Source: Rapana venosa (lineage: Eukaryota > Mollusca > Gastropoda > Neogastropoda > Muricidae). Taken from it: a stretch of 64,000 bases of DNA. Positions within the stretch are counted from its first letter, which is position 1. Each line of letters begins with the position of its first letter. The translations under genes were made by a program, and so were the position numbers. Positions 48,003-58,019 of the stretch are shown in pieces. The stretch lies in assembly GCA_028751875.1 (NCBI GenBank), contig CM054167.1:29751487-29815486 (forward strand). Direction: 5' to 3'. The notes under the pieces were generated by a model. It did not search any database and was not told the origin of the DNA. It worked only from the letters and a program-made list of their open reading frames with translations.

Positions 48003-48345
48003 GGGGTAACCTATCGTTAGAAGATTGCGCTCACAATCTGATGACCAGGGTTTGAGTCCTGTTCAAGGGGATTTTTTCCCTGGAGTTAACATCATGCAGA
48101 CTCCACTCTCCCCAAAAAGTCCTTCGGATGAGACTATAAACCGAGGCCCTGTACGCGACATCTTGCACACAGTTAAATGCTGTTCAGCTTTTTGAAAGAG
48201 TAGGCCATGGGCTTGCATGCCGATGGACAGATGACAAAATTACAAAACCGCACACACATGGGGACTGGATGTAAAGGCATTGGGTGCTTTTTTCCAATTC
48301 CAATATAAGAATAAATAAAGAATAAATAAATAAAAATAGATAATA
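48003..48345 (+). mobile_element. tRNA-derived SINE (family A), forward
   Basis: The head has ACCTATCGTTAGAA (A-box-like, damaged) and GGGTTTGAGTCC (B-box-like). The body has GAGTTAACATCA and GAAAGAGTAGGCCAT, and the tail has TGGATGTAAAGGCATTGGG and an AATAAATAAATA end. It is unique to this position, not part of the large copies. Confidence 0.8.
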
Positions 48346-48409
48346 AAAACACACACACACATTCCCACACTAGTAATCGGAACATACGTTTTCTTGCTAT
48401 GAGCTCTTT

Positions 48410-48745
48410 TTAAAACCCGCTGCCCCCCTTCCCTCCCCTATTTTTTTCCCCCCCCCTCCCCCCTTCTCTTCCCCATTCCTCTCTTCACACCCCTTTTTGT
48501 TTACCCCCCCCCCCCCCCCCCCCACTCTCCTATCCCCCATTCCCTCCCCCACCTTCTCTTCCTCCCCTCCCCTCTCCTCCACTTTCCCCTTCCCTTCTTT
48601 TGCCTCCTCCACCCTCCCTGCCTTACCCTCCCCCCCTTTCCTTTCCCCACTCACACCCAATCTCCCCCCCCCCCCCCCCTGGGCAACCCCTCTTCTCTTC
48701 CCCTCCACTCCCATCTTCCCTCCCCTGCCCACAACTCCTGGGATG
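48410..48745. repeat. C/T-rich tract
   Basis: Polypyrimidine sequence with C runs up to about 20. It encodes only Pro/Ser/Leu-rich peptides. Confidence 0.85.
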
Positions 48746-49075
48746 ATTGGGGTCTGTCAGTATAAATAGCATCCCCACCTTCTGGAGAGTCTGTCCTGGG
48801 AAATCCCTCTTTTTTATCACTCTCTTGTTTCTACCTTGTTCCTTTTCTCCTGTCACCCCGCTCTTGTCTATTTTCTGCCTTCTGTGTCATTCTCCTGCCT
48901 TCTCCCCCCCCCCCCCAGAAGACTTCAAGATAACAATTCTTTCCCATGCCAGAGTCGGATGTGCTGGGCCTGACTTTCAGGTGCTTAATGGCAGCACATC
49001 GCAGTTTTGCTCAAATGACAGACCACCATAGTTGCTGTCTGAGCGTTTGAATAATAAAAAATTAGGAAGAAGAAG
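48745..49075 (+). mobile_element. Interspersed repeat D with GAA tail
   Basis: Same element as 12855-13225: CACCTTCTGGAGAGTCTGTC, TATTTTCTGCCTTC, GAAGACTTCAAGATAACAA and GTGCTGGGCCTGAC. It leads directly into the long GAA array. Confidence 0.65.
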
Positions 49076-49500
49076 AAGAAGAAGAAGAAGAAGAAGAAGA
49101 AGAAGAAGAAGAGGAGGAGGAAGAAGAGGAAGAAGAAGAAGAAGGAGAAGAAGGTAAAGAGATGATGAAGGAGAAGAAGAAAATGAAGAAGAAGAAGAAG
49201 AAAAAAGAAGACGAAAAAAAAGAAGAAGAAGAAGAAGAAGAAAGAAAGAAAGAAAGAAGAAGAAAAAGAAGAAGATGTGAGGAGGAAGAAGATGAAGAAG
49301 AGAGAGGAGGAGGAGGAGGAGAAGGAAAGAAGAAAGAAAGAAAAGAAAGAAAAAAAAGGAAGAAGAAGAAGAAGAAGATGATGATGAACTAGATTATGAA
49401 AAAGAAGAAGATGAAAAAAAGACGAAGGAGAAGAAGAAGAAGAAGAAAAGAAGAAGAAGGAGAAGAAGAAGAGGAGGAGGGGGAGGAAGAAGAAGAAGAA
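49060..49500. repeat. (GAA)n expansion
   Basis: About 440 bases of GAA with GGA, AAG and GAT variants, growing from the 3' tail of repeat D. The plus strand encodes Lys/Glu runs and the minus strand Phe/Ser/Leu runs; neither is a gene. Confidence 0.95.
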
Positions 49501-49690
49501 CAACGCTCTTTCTCTGTTTATGGTCCATCCACCTGGAATGACCTCCCTCTCTCATTTGGCCAAAAGCCTACATTTGACACTTTCAAATCCAGCCTCAAAA
49601 TGCACTTATTTCCTACCTGATGTCTTCCCCTCATGTCTTCTCCTACTTATCAACAACCACCTTCATCTCCACCACCCTATCTAAATATGT
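49498..49690 (+). mobile_element. LINE ORF2 C-terminal fragment
   Basis: Plus-strand frame RSFSVYGPSTWNDLPLSF, then FKSSLKMHLF and a stop. This is the usual carboxy end of a non-LTR retrotransposon reverse-transcriptase protein (R-x-F-S-x-x-G-P-x-x-W-N-x-L-P ... FK-x-x-LK-x-x-LF). The element is cut off upstream by the GAA array. A degraded relative lies at 63870-64000. Confidence 0.75.
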
Positions 49691-51275
49691 TTTGTGTGTG
49701 TGTGTGTGTCAAAGTCAAAGTCAAAGTCAAAGTCAAACTTTTATTTTCAGATGGTACATTGAATAAGCAGTGCATTTGCTTTTTTTCATCAAGCCATCTA
49801 TCTAAAGAAAGAAAAAAAGCGAGAAAAAAAGATAATGTATATGCAGACATAGAATAAAAAAACCTAATCTATGGTAAACTATACAAATCAAACAAAAAAA
49901 CCAATAACATATGCATATGTGGAATTAAAATAAAACAAAAAACCCAGAAAAATATGAGACCATACAATTCAAATAATTCAAAAATCTTGAAAAAAAAAAT
50001 AACCCGTCATAACACAAACAAACAAGCAACAATAAAAAACCAAACCAAAACAAACAAAGAAGACAAAACAGAATAAAAATATAAAAAAAACCACACCAAC
50101 TGCTTCCCTCCGCCCCCTCACACACACACATGTACACACAAACCTTCAACCATACAACAACTGAATAAAACAACAACAAAAGGATGAATCAACAAGGTCA
50201 ACCACAACAAGGAAATAAACAATCAAACAAACACAAATATACATACACAACAACAACAGCGACAATAACTAACATAGGACAAGAATAACAGCCAAGACAA
50301 ATGAAGAACAATATAGAACTAACAAAAGACGAGAAAAAGAACCAAAATATCCCCTCCCCCTCCCCAAGAAAACCACCCTAAACCCAAAACAAACAAAAGG
50401 CAAAATAAACCAGAATCCCACCCCCACCACTACCAACAATACAACAACAACCAAAATTAATGGATATAAACAGAGAAAACTGATGTATCATTTAAACACT
50501 TACATACACATACACATACACATCCTCACCCATATCCCCTTTACCACATATAATACTCATATATAAGAAAAACAAGAATAACCAACAGCTATTGGATTCA
50601 GAGCAAAGAAGTATAACAAAGACATCCATTTCCTCCCCTTCCCCGGTCATATACACACATGTATATGTGCTTTTTGGTTTGAGGCAGAGCAACGTTAATC
50701 CTTCGATCAAAGAACAAATTCAGGCAATGTAAATCCACCCAGCAGTACTAACGTCAGCAATAACAATTTAGCTCATCTAGTACAATGAACCAAAAACTAA
50801 CAGTGACAAAACTAAATAGATCAGCATATTTATGTGTAATACAAAAGAACATAAAAAGGCCAAAACAGCAAGAAAGTAAAAAACCAAAACCGAACCAATT
50901 ACACAACACACACGCACTCACACACTTGTACACACACACTTGTACACACACACACACATCAGATTCAAAGCGTGCTGGGGTTGATATCATATCAACCCAT
51001 ATATAGATCAATGTTTACACATGTACTCTATATGAATATGAAAACTTGGGTCATATCTGATTTTAATGACAAGAATAACGTCAGTGACACTTAAATCACT
51101 CTCTTAAGTTACAAGTCGTGTTCTGTACTTTTATTCATGAAATATCTTTTTAGATGTGTTTTAATACTGATTTTTGCTTTTAATACATTTCAAATTTTGG
51201 GGGAGTTTATTCCATAGGTCACTGCCTGAATACAAGAGGCTCATTTATATAGGTTATTTTCTGGTCTTGGAAATG

Positions 51276-51764
51276 TTAGCAAATGGTTGTGTCTATGTTG
51301 GTTAACTTTGAAAGCTTTGGTAATCTTGGGAGGTGCATTTTGATTAACAACTTTTTGCATAACACAGCTTTATTGAATGAAAGTCGGTTTCGAAATGTCA
51401 GGACATTTATTTGCTTATAATCCTCAATTGTCAGGGTGCTTGTTTTTAACAATACAAGTTTTACTGCTCTTTTATATAAGCGATGAATGAATTTCAAGTT
51501 CGTTCCACTGCAGGTATCCCAAATAGTTGACGCATAGTCAATGATTGGTAGAATGTGACCGCAAAAAAATAGTTTTCGAGAATGATTATTTAGAAAGTGT
51601 TTTATTTTGGATAATTGAAGTAGCCTGTGAGCTAGGCGTTTACCTAGTGACATTATGTGATCAGTCCAAGTCATATTTTTGTCAATGGTAACACCTAATA
51701 TTTTATGTGAGTCAACTTCTTCAACTATTCCGTTATCCAACAACAGAGGTTGAAAACCTATCAT
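51276..51764 (-). CDS. LINE reverse transcriptase, C-terminal part
   Basis: A 162-residue open frame covering the region after the catalytic motif. It includes ILGVTIDKNMTWTDHIMSLG (the KxLGVxID-like motif) and KRAVKLVL. A frame break near 51765-51820 separates it from the catalytic segment. It ends at a stop near 51276, so this is probably the true carboxy end. Confidence 0.75.
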   Translation of the reverse strand: MIGFQPLLLDNGIVEEVDSHKILGVTIDKNMTWTDHIMSLGKRLAHRLLQLSKIKHFLNNHSRKLFFCGHILPIIDYASTIWDTCSGTNLKFIHRLYKRAVKLVLLKTSTLTIEDYKQINVLTFRNRLSFNKAVLCKKLLIKMHLPRLPKLSKLTNIDTTIC

Positions 51765-51820
51765 TCATTTTTTGCCTTTTCTGTCTTGCTGATACGTAAT
51801 ACATTTTGTTTTTTGTGCAT

Positions 51821-52174
51821 TTAAGGACATGTGTTTAATTGAGTCCAAATAATCAATCTGTCAATACTGTATTGAAGTTTGCTAGTTAATCTGCTGGAGT
51901 CTGAATCACTACAAAAGAGAGTGGTATCGTCAGCAAACATTTCACAGTTACATTTAATAAAACAGGGTAAATCATTTACATAGACTGAAAACAAGAGTGG
52001 TCCCAATACTGAGCCTTGTGGTACCCCATGTCTAATGGGTAGTAGTTCTGATGCTTGGTTATTTACAGATACAAGCTGCTGCCTATTAGACAGAAAATTT
52101 TCTAGTAGTTGGATAACTTCAGGTGGCAGTTTGTACAATTCTAATTTACGCAATAACAAAGAGTGGTTGATCAC
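51821..52174 (-). CDS. LINE reverse transcriptase, palm segment
   Basis: Open frame containing INHSLLLRKLELYKLP (after the lost AFD), HGVPQGSVLGPLLFSVYVND and EMFADDTTLFCSDSD. FADD is the catalytic box of reverse transcriptase. The Met start is internal; the real frame continues upstream after a one-base shift near 52180. Confidence 0.85.
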   Translation of the reverse strand: MINHSLLLRKLELYKLPPEVIQLLENFLSNRQQLVSVNNQASELLPIRHGVPQGSVLGPLLFSVYVNDLPCFIKCNCEMFADDTTLFCSDSDSSRLTSKLQYSIDRLIIWTQLNTCP

Positions 52175-52370
52175 ATCAAATGCTTTTCAAAGTCAACAAA
52201 AAGGAGGCCAGTAAACTTATTGTCATTTATATTGTGTAGGAGACTGTCAGTGAGCTGAGTTAGAGCAGTGTGACAGGAATAGTTTTTACGAAACCCTGAT
52301 TGATCCTCGTGCAATAGATTGTTTTTCATAAAGTAAGAATTTAGGGATGTTTGTATGTGTTTTTTCAATG
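52171..52370 (-). CDS. LINE reverse transcriptase, finger segment
   Basis: Encodes LHEDQSGFRKNYSCHTALTQ, followed by LLHNIND and FTGLLFVDFEK. Upstream the element runs into a (GT)n tract at 52390-52465, and the remaining 5' part is missing. Confidence 0.8.
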
Positions 52371-52384
52371 GGTTTAGATAGTAC

Positions 52385-52396
52385 AGAGAGAATTGT

Positions 52397-52427
<31 letters not shown>

Positions 52428-52480
52428 TTAGTGAGTGAGTGTGTGCGTGTGTGTGTGTGTGAGTGCATGTTTTTGTGAGT
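52385..52480. repeat. (GT)n/(GAGT)n microsatellite
   Basis: Simple repeat at or near the 5' truncation point of the LINE. Confidence 0.9.
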
Positions 52481-52702
52481 ATGTGCATGCGCGTGTATGA
52501 GCATAAATTTGATATATGTTACTTCAAATATTTTGTGGACGATTGTGTGTAAACGATTTGAATGCAAGCGCTTTGATGAGTTTGCTTTACAAGATTCAGC
52601 ATTACATACATACCAAACATTATTATTAATATTATAATAAGAAGATGAAGAGGTGGGACAAGAAGAAGAGGATGACGAGGACGAAGAAGCCGAGGGCCTT
52701 AC

Positions 52703-52907
52703 CTGATCCCGATTGTACACTTTGCAGTGTCGCAGGTAGTCGTCCACACTTTCCACCCTGTCCTCGCGGAGGTATCCCAGGGAGCGTCCGTCCAACACCA
52801 CCTCGATAGCAGTTGGCCAGGGAGTACAAGACAGCCGGGTGGGAGTACAAGCCCATGCCGGCCAGCACTCGCACTATGGGCTGGGTCCGGTACACTCGGT
52901 TCACCAC
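52703..52907 (-). CDS. POLR1B: POLR1B exon C
   Basis: A 205-base minus-strand exon between acceptor GTCGACACAG and donor CAG|GTAAGG. The first part reads VVNRVYRTQPIVRVLAGMGL and then LYSLANCY. After one frameshift it continues VVLDGRSLGYL and then VDDYLRHCKVYNRDQ. RPA2 has CEVV-x-x-FVY, then CYPVLLDG, and then a DSLRHFKV stretch at this point, directly after the CPVHTPDG exon. The LDG-to-LRHFKV part is characteristic of Pol I RPA2. The acceptor is made by the edge of the 20-bp minisatellite at 52908-53210 and has no pyrimidine tract. Confidence 0.85.
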
Positions 52908-53210
52908 CTGTGTCGACAGATACCCTCGTATGTCGACAGATACCCTCGTATGTCGACAGATACCCTCGTATGTCAACAGATACCCTCGTATGTCGACAGA
53001 TACCTTCGTATGTCAACGGATACCCTCGTATGTCGACAGATACCCTCATATGTCAACAGATACCCTCGTATGTCGACAGATACCCTCGTATGTCGACAGA
53101 TACCCTCGTATGTCGACAGATACCCTCGTAACAGATACCCTCGTATGTTGACAGATACCCTCGTATGTCGACAGATACCCTCGTATGTCGACAGATACCC
53201 TCGTATATCG
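52908..53210. repeat. 20-bp minisatellite (ATACCCTCGTATGTCGACAG)
   Basis: About 15 near-perfect units (one short unit near 53130) directly adjoining the intron side of the exon C acceptor. The acceptor CAG appears to derive from a unit. Confidence 0.95.
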
Positions 53211-53630
53211 CTAGCTACTGAATGGTAACTGTCAGTTCAGCTTTCCAATTCCAAAACTTTAATTATCTCAGAGAAATTGTGATGGGTTACAAGCCGTACT
53301 TAAAAACAGTAAACATGGAAATGTAATATCAGGGGGGAAAAAAAACAACCAAACACAGACCGAACATCAACATGCACCCTTCACTTGAAAGCCCCCAAAA
53401 ACAGCAAACCCGGCCTTTTGATAAGCTCCCCCAAGAAAATAAATAATACTATTGCACCCAGTAAACCCATGCACCCCGGACACCACCATACTTGTGTGTG
53501 CGTGAGCACACAAAAAACAGAGAAACACCCCAACATTACACTTTGGAAACGTGTTACAACAGTAATTTATAACAACAATGTTTTATACACCAAAGTATAT
53601 GACTGGACAAAAATAAAGTTAAGGTAAAGG
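53211..53630. other. Intron stretch, no feature seen
   Basis: AT-rich non-coding sequence with A-rich runs. No exon or repeat family was recognised. Confidence 0.5.
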
Positions 53631-53885
53631 TGTCCCATAACTATGGGCATAGGAGAGCAAGGTGTCAGAGACCTCACTTCTCTAGGGGCCAGCATATTGA
53701 GGGCGGCGCCCATCTCCTCTCCCTCTCTAACCCTAAAGAGGGCAGGTACCCATTTACAGCTGGGTGAACAGGGGAACTGTACTGAAGCTAAGGTGCGCAA
53801 ACGGTCACCCATCGAAGTGGTAACCACGCTCGATGCTGCTTAACTTAGCTGGGGGAAAGCAAGTGCTTCGACCACTGAGCTATCC
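53630..53885 (-). mobile_element. Chimeric tRNA/5S-like SINE (family B)
   Basis: Nearly full-length. The minus strand reads GATAGCTCAGTGGTCGAAGC, then TTAAGCAGC and GATGGGTGACCG, then the body, ending at AAGGTAAAGGTGTCCC. It lies in the POLR1B intron between exons C and B. Confidence 0.8.
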
Positions 53886-53889
53886 TGAC

Positions 53890-54310
53890 CCCAAACTATG
53901 TCATAATGCTACAGTACAGTGACTGTTACTTAGAATGATGTGATACAAGTGGAAATAACACAGTGACTGTTACTTAGAATGATGTGCATTTGACCGTTGC
54001 ACCAACAGTAAATACACTACTAGATCACAGTCCACTGGCTAGTGGTGCAGCCACAGAAATTACCTCTAGCTTCTGCTCTGTCCCCATCATCAACGTCAAC
54101 ATGTACTGAGTTTCGTGCTTCCCCTCTTTCATCTACTCATAATTATGTGTGTGGTTTCTTCTTTAATTTAACATTTTTTCTCATTAAGTGATATTAGGGT
54201 GTTTGTGTGTGAGTGTGTTTGTGTGTGAGTGTGTGTTGTGTGTGTTGTTGTTGTCTTAAATTTAACATCTGTTCACTCTAAGTGATTAGACAGAAATGTG
54301 TGGGGGTGTC
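53890..54310. other. Intron stretch with a 27-base direct repeat
   Basis: CAGTGACTGTTACTTAGAAT and the bases after it occur twice, near 53918-53942 and 53961-53987. The rest is non-coding with a (GT)n tract at 54195-54250. Confidence 0.6.
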
Positions 54311-54311
54311 A

Positions 54312-54378
54312 AATTTTTATTTCCAGATGGTACATTTAATAAGCAATGCATTTGCTTTTTTTCATTAAGCCATCTTTC
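54312..54378 (-). mobile_element. Solo LINE 3' end fragment
   Basis: Matches 49740-49805: TTTCCAGATGGTACATT, AATAAGCAATGCATTTGC and TTTTTTTCATTAAGCCATCT. Only the last 65 bases of the LINE are present. Confidence 0.7.
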
Positions 54379-54602
54379 AGAACAAAACAACTTGTCATAA
54401 TATGGTGTGTGTGCGTGCGTGCTTGTTTACGTGTGTTGTGTGTGTGGTGGCTTGGCAAATTGAATTTGTTTAAACTATATGTGATCGGTTACTTTGTATA
54501 AATAGGTTGAAGGGGAAGCGTTTCATTAATTTTGGCAAGATTAGCGCTAAATACAATCCTATATCCTTATTACCATTGCTTAATGTGGGTTCAGTCTTGG
54601 AT

Positions 54603-54617
54603 TGGGGGGGGGGGGGT

Positions 54618-54661
<44 letters not shown>

Positions 54662-54696
54662 GGGGGGGGGGGGCGGGGGGGGGGGACCGGGTTTAA
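54603..54696. other. Long G homopolymer region
   Basis: About 90 bases of G broken by a few T, C and A. It is probably a sequencing or assembly artefact, or a strongly length-variable tract. Confidence 0.8.
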
Positions 54697-54924
54697 AATT
54701 ATATAGATGTATGAAAGTGGCTTTTCTTCACAGGATTTTGTTTGTTGTTTTCTTTACATATTCATCCAGGAAATAAACGCTTGTCAAAGTCTTAGAGGTG
54801 AGAATGACTATACGAATGACTGAAACAAGAAAGTGCTGACTGTGATGCTGACTGTCAGAATGAATGCTTGTCATGCTTGTTGTTGGCGGCGTTACACGGC
54901 ACTGCCGCCGCCAGTCTTGCTCAC

Positions 54925-54998
54925 CTGGCAGTTGGCCGCCAGGTGGTTCAGCAAGCCACACGGCACTCCATCAGGCGTGTGCACCGGACAGATGAAGC
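54925..54998 (-). CDS. POLR1B: POLR1B exon B
   Basis: A 74-base minus-strand exon with acceptor GTGTTTCAG and donor CAG|GTGAGC, both canonical. Joined to exon A (which supplies the first G) it reads [20 protein letters not shown] and then AANCQ with no frameshift. In RPB2-family subunits this is the fork region. CPVHTPDG with CGL-x-NHL is specific to Pol I; Pol II and III have TPEG with GLVKNL. This is the cleanest exon for assigning the polymerase. Confidence 0.95.
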
Positions 54999-55144
54999 CT
55001 GAAACACGCGTCATGTCTTCCGTCAGGACTTCACAACCCCCCACCCCCCTAAAAAACAAAACCAAACCCACCAAGATGGTCTTTTCCGACTCTGAAAAGC
55101 CTTTTCTTACAGACTACTATGATCATACACAACTTTAATCCAAT

Positions 55145-57100
55145 CCTGTTGTTTGTCTATAGTCTCACTGGACCACAGAGGGCCCTATCGGGGCTGTCAC
55201 CTCATCCAAATTTTAAATCTCAGATTAAAACTTCCCGTATATAAAATTTAAATCAGGGAAAAAAACCATCCTATGCGTTCCTTTAGCAACACCCGGCCAA
55301 CCAAAAAGGGTAATTAAAAGGGGAAAAATTTATTTGCAGAAACATACACATGTTACAGTGTGCTACCTCTAATGTGGGCCCAAAAGGGGGCAATAAAATT
55401 TTTTTTTTGGTGGATGTCGTCCTTAAAGGGTAACACCCAGCCAAATTCCTTATTTGTTTAGAGTGATTTTATGGGGTGGTTTTTTTTTGGACACTTTATT
55501 CCTATTTTATCAAATACGAAATTACTTGCAACAACAACAAAAAAACCCCCCCACCCCCCCCAAAAAAAAAACCCAACAAAAAAACCAACAAACTCCAAAC
55601 AAACAAAAAAAACAAATTTAAAAACCCCAACCCCGCTCAGAGGTTTTTTCATGTTAACTGAGGATTCCATCTGCGCACTTTTATATTTTTTTTCCCCCTT
55701 TTCCCTCATAGAGCTCTGAGGCACCAATGGTGGGGGTTTTTTAAGACATGCACCCCTTTTCCCCCTCCAATCATTAAGGTACCACACTCCGATTTCGGGG
55801 TTTTCTAAACACGAACTGTGGCACATGTTTTTAAACGTTGGGTTTTTTGGGTTTGTCATCCCATTCCTCCCGGACCAATGGCCTACTCTTCCAAAAAGCG
55901 GCAGGGGTTTTTAAGTGTGCATAAGAAGTTCTGCGTGCTTTGCAACGGGGGCCTTGGTTTTATTTTTTCCCAAGGACTTTAAGGGAGAGTGGAGTCGGCC
56001 CGAGGTTTGGGAATACCCCAGAACCCCCAGGGGAAAAATCCCTTAAAAAATTCAACCCTTCTTCCGAAGGAATTGGATTTTTTACGTGTCCTCAAGATGT
56101 TCTGCTGCGTTCGTCAAGGGGTCTTTTTATAGTTCCTCCAAGGACTTTGTAATCCGTCTGATATTTCACAAAGTGGAAAAAAGGCGAGGTTGGGATAACC
56201 CAGAACTTCAAGGTTGGCAGGTAATTCTTAACCCATCCTGCCACACTCTTCTTGCATGTAATAAAAACTGCATGTCTTGTTTGTTTTGGTTGTTGTTGGT
56301 TTTTTGGGGGCCCCCATTTTCTTGGACTATTGTACAACAATACTCAAATAACAAAGGTTTTGAAATCAACACGTAATTGTAAACCAAAATTTGCAAACTC
56401 TAGTTACACACAAGCACCTAATTCTTCATTAGTCTGCAGTGTCAAAGTTTTTATGCTGTACTCTTTCATTTTGTTAAAAAAAAAAAAAAGGGTCCCAGAA
56501 AAGGGGATCCCAAATTTTCCAAAACTGACCAGAAAACCCGGAAAATCCAGATTATATTGCAAAACATAAAAAAGCATTTTAATTTATGATGGATCATCAC
56601 AGAGAAAGAATTGTTACTAAACGTAACACATGACAGTCCCAGTTTCCATGGATTTCCATTGGACAGCCACCCTAACTTTTCATTTATATTTTGTGAATTC
56701 TGGTGATGCCAACAATGTCCAACAATAATACAATGCATCCCTTTGAAATGTGATGAAGAAAACACATTTGAACGGAGGTTTTTTTCCCCTCTCAAACATT
56801 GTTTTGATATTAGAATCAACACCTTACATGAAGTTTATTCCAAATTGATAAATAAAAACGAATAAATCTTTAAACACCTAGAAGCAAATGTCTAATATCT
56901 AAGGATTTTATTTCTTTTTGCAATATTGGGTGGGATGTGTAGTGCCAGGTCTTCTCCTGTGCTTGTCACTCTGCAGGAGGTCTGCCTGCTGGTCTCAGCC
57001 AACACATTCCCACTTCAGGGCAGCTCACTGAAAAGCTCACAAGACAGAATTTCAGATCTGCTTGAAAAGAAAGGCAGAAGTGTGGGCTGGGTAGGCAGAA
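55145..57100. other. Degenerate intron sequence with SINE fragments
   Basis: Homopolymer-laden sequence. A reverse SINE A-like variant is recognisable at about 55855-56250 (GGCCTACTCTTCCAAAAAGC, GAAGTTCTGCGTGC). The frames at 55458-55859 and 56466-56822 match no family I know. No exon was recognised. Confidence 0.5.
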
Positions 57101-57104
57101 AAAT

Positions 57105-57300
57105 ACCACAGAGAGAGAGAGAGAGGGGAGAGGAGAAGAGAGAGAGAGAGAGAGAGAGAGAAGAGGAGAGAGGAAAGAGAGAGAAGATGAGAGAGAGAGG
57201 AAAGAAGTGAGAGAAAAACCATGAAACAAAGTGAGAGGAAAGGGAAAATTTCTAGCAGAGAATTTCCAGAAGGCAGGATGCTATTTATACTAAAAAAATC
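57105..57300. repeat. (GA)n microsatellite and repeat D fragment
   Basis: (GA)n with GGAGAG variants at 57110-57215, followed by a reverse repeat D start (TTTCTAGCAGAGAATTTCCA, GAAGGCAGGATGCTATTTAT). Confidence 0.75.
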
Positions 57301-57619
57301 CTCTGAAGTTGGAGTATGGCTCCCTATATGGCGAGGTACTTGAAAAGAGGGCATACACCAAACTTCTCATCCGGTGTACTTCCTATCTCACAGTGATTCC
57401 CAGGGGGGATGAGTGAGTCAGGAGTGTGGGATGTTCTGGGGGACCCCAGGGTTGTAGAGCTGGGTAACAAACAAACAACAACAACAAAAGGTCAGGTCAG
57501 GATCAGTCGTCTCCCATCGCCCCTGTCGTCGGTAGGAGCTCCACACAATGCCACCACCAGGGTTCGCCATCACCCACGAAATTTAAAAAACACAAACAAC
57601 AACAAAACAACAAAAAAAC

Positions 57620-57863
57620 CCCAGGCCTCAGGCAGCAGCTTGCGCACTTCGGTGGTCCTCATCTGAGTGAAGTACGACCCGCGGTGCACACTGCCCGGAA
57701 GTGGGAGAGGAAGCGGAGGAAGTTGAGGCGGTCGGCGACCACAGCTCAGCCCGTCGACTGCATGAGGGCCAGCCCGCTAGGGGGGTTGAGGTTTCCCGTG
57801 GCCAGGAGGTACTCCAGGGGCCTGGTCAGCGACGGAGCAAAGTTCAGCGCCTTGGCACCGTCC
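57620..57863 (-). CDS. POLR1B: POLR1B exon A
   Basis: About 244 bases on the minus strand. A pyrimidine-rich acceptor (CTTCTCCTTCTTC ... GGGCAG) precedes [20 protein letters not shown], then ATGN, LMQSTG, an in-frame TGA, then [18 protein letters not shown]. After one more frameshift it reads [20 protein letters not shown] and WG at a GT donor. RPA2 has the matching ATGNL, VVADKLNF-x-R-x-LSHFR-x-VHRG and MRTT-x-VR-x-LLPE-x-WG in the same order. The TGA and the frameshift are each explained by a one-base error. The exon ends with one base of the Gly codon completed by exon B. The exact 5' end is uncertain. Confidence 0.9.
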
Positions 57864-58019
57864 CTGCCCGGCAACAACGAAGAAGGAGAAGCGCGGGGTC
57901 AGCTTCACTCCACTGGGGCCAACAAAACCCCAAGCCCGCCTTCCTTCGTGTGCAGAGCCCCACCCAGCCACACAGGCCGCTGACCCCGGGCCAGGCCCTC
58001 ACCTCGCAACGTGTTCAAC

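Larger units (their letters stand above)
49705..52440 (-). mobile_element. 5'-truncated non-LTR retrotransposon (LINE)
   Basis: The minus strand encodes a reverse transcriptase. Motifs in order are QSGFRKNYSCHTAL, GLLFVDFEK (frameshift at about 52180), GVPQGSVLGPLLF, MFADDTTLF (the catalytic DD) and a thumb/C-terminal part with HKILGVTIDKNMTWTDHI and IIDYASTIWD. No endonuclease domain is left. The 3' end carries a poly-A-like AAAATAAAAG and a (GACTTT) repeat of four units near 49710-49735, the kind of short tandem tail used by CR1/L2- or jockey-type elements. The UTR-like part at 49810-51270 is A-rich with no gene. It sits in the POLR1B intron between exons C and C2, in the same orientation as the gene. 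Confidence 0.85.

Noticed and set aside
49162..49503. Lys/Glu-rich (plus) and Phe/Ser-rich (minus) frames
   Set aside because: Translation of the GAA array.
52908..53210. CRISPR-like array (regular 20-bp units)
   Set aside because: Units are contiguous with no unique spacers, and the context is a eukaryotic intron. The same applies to the 20-, 24-, 32- and 44-bp arrays.
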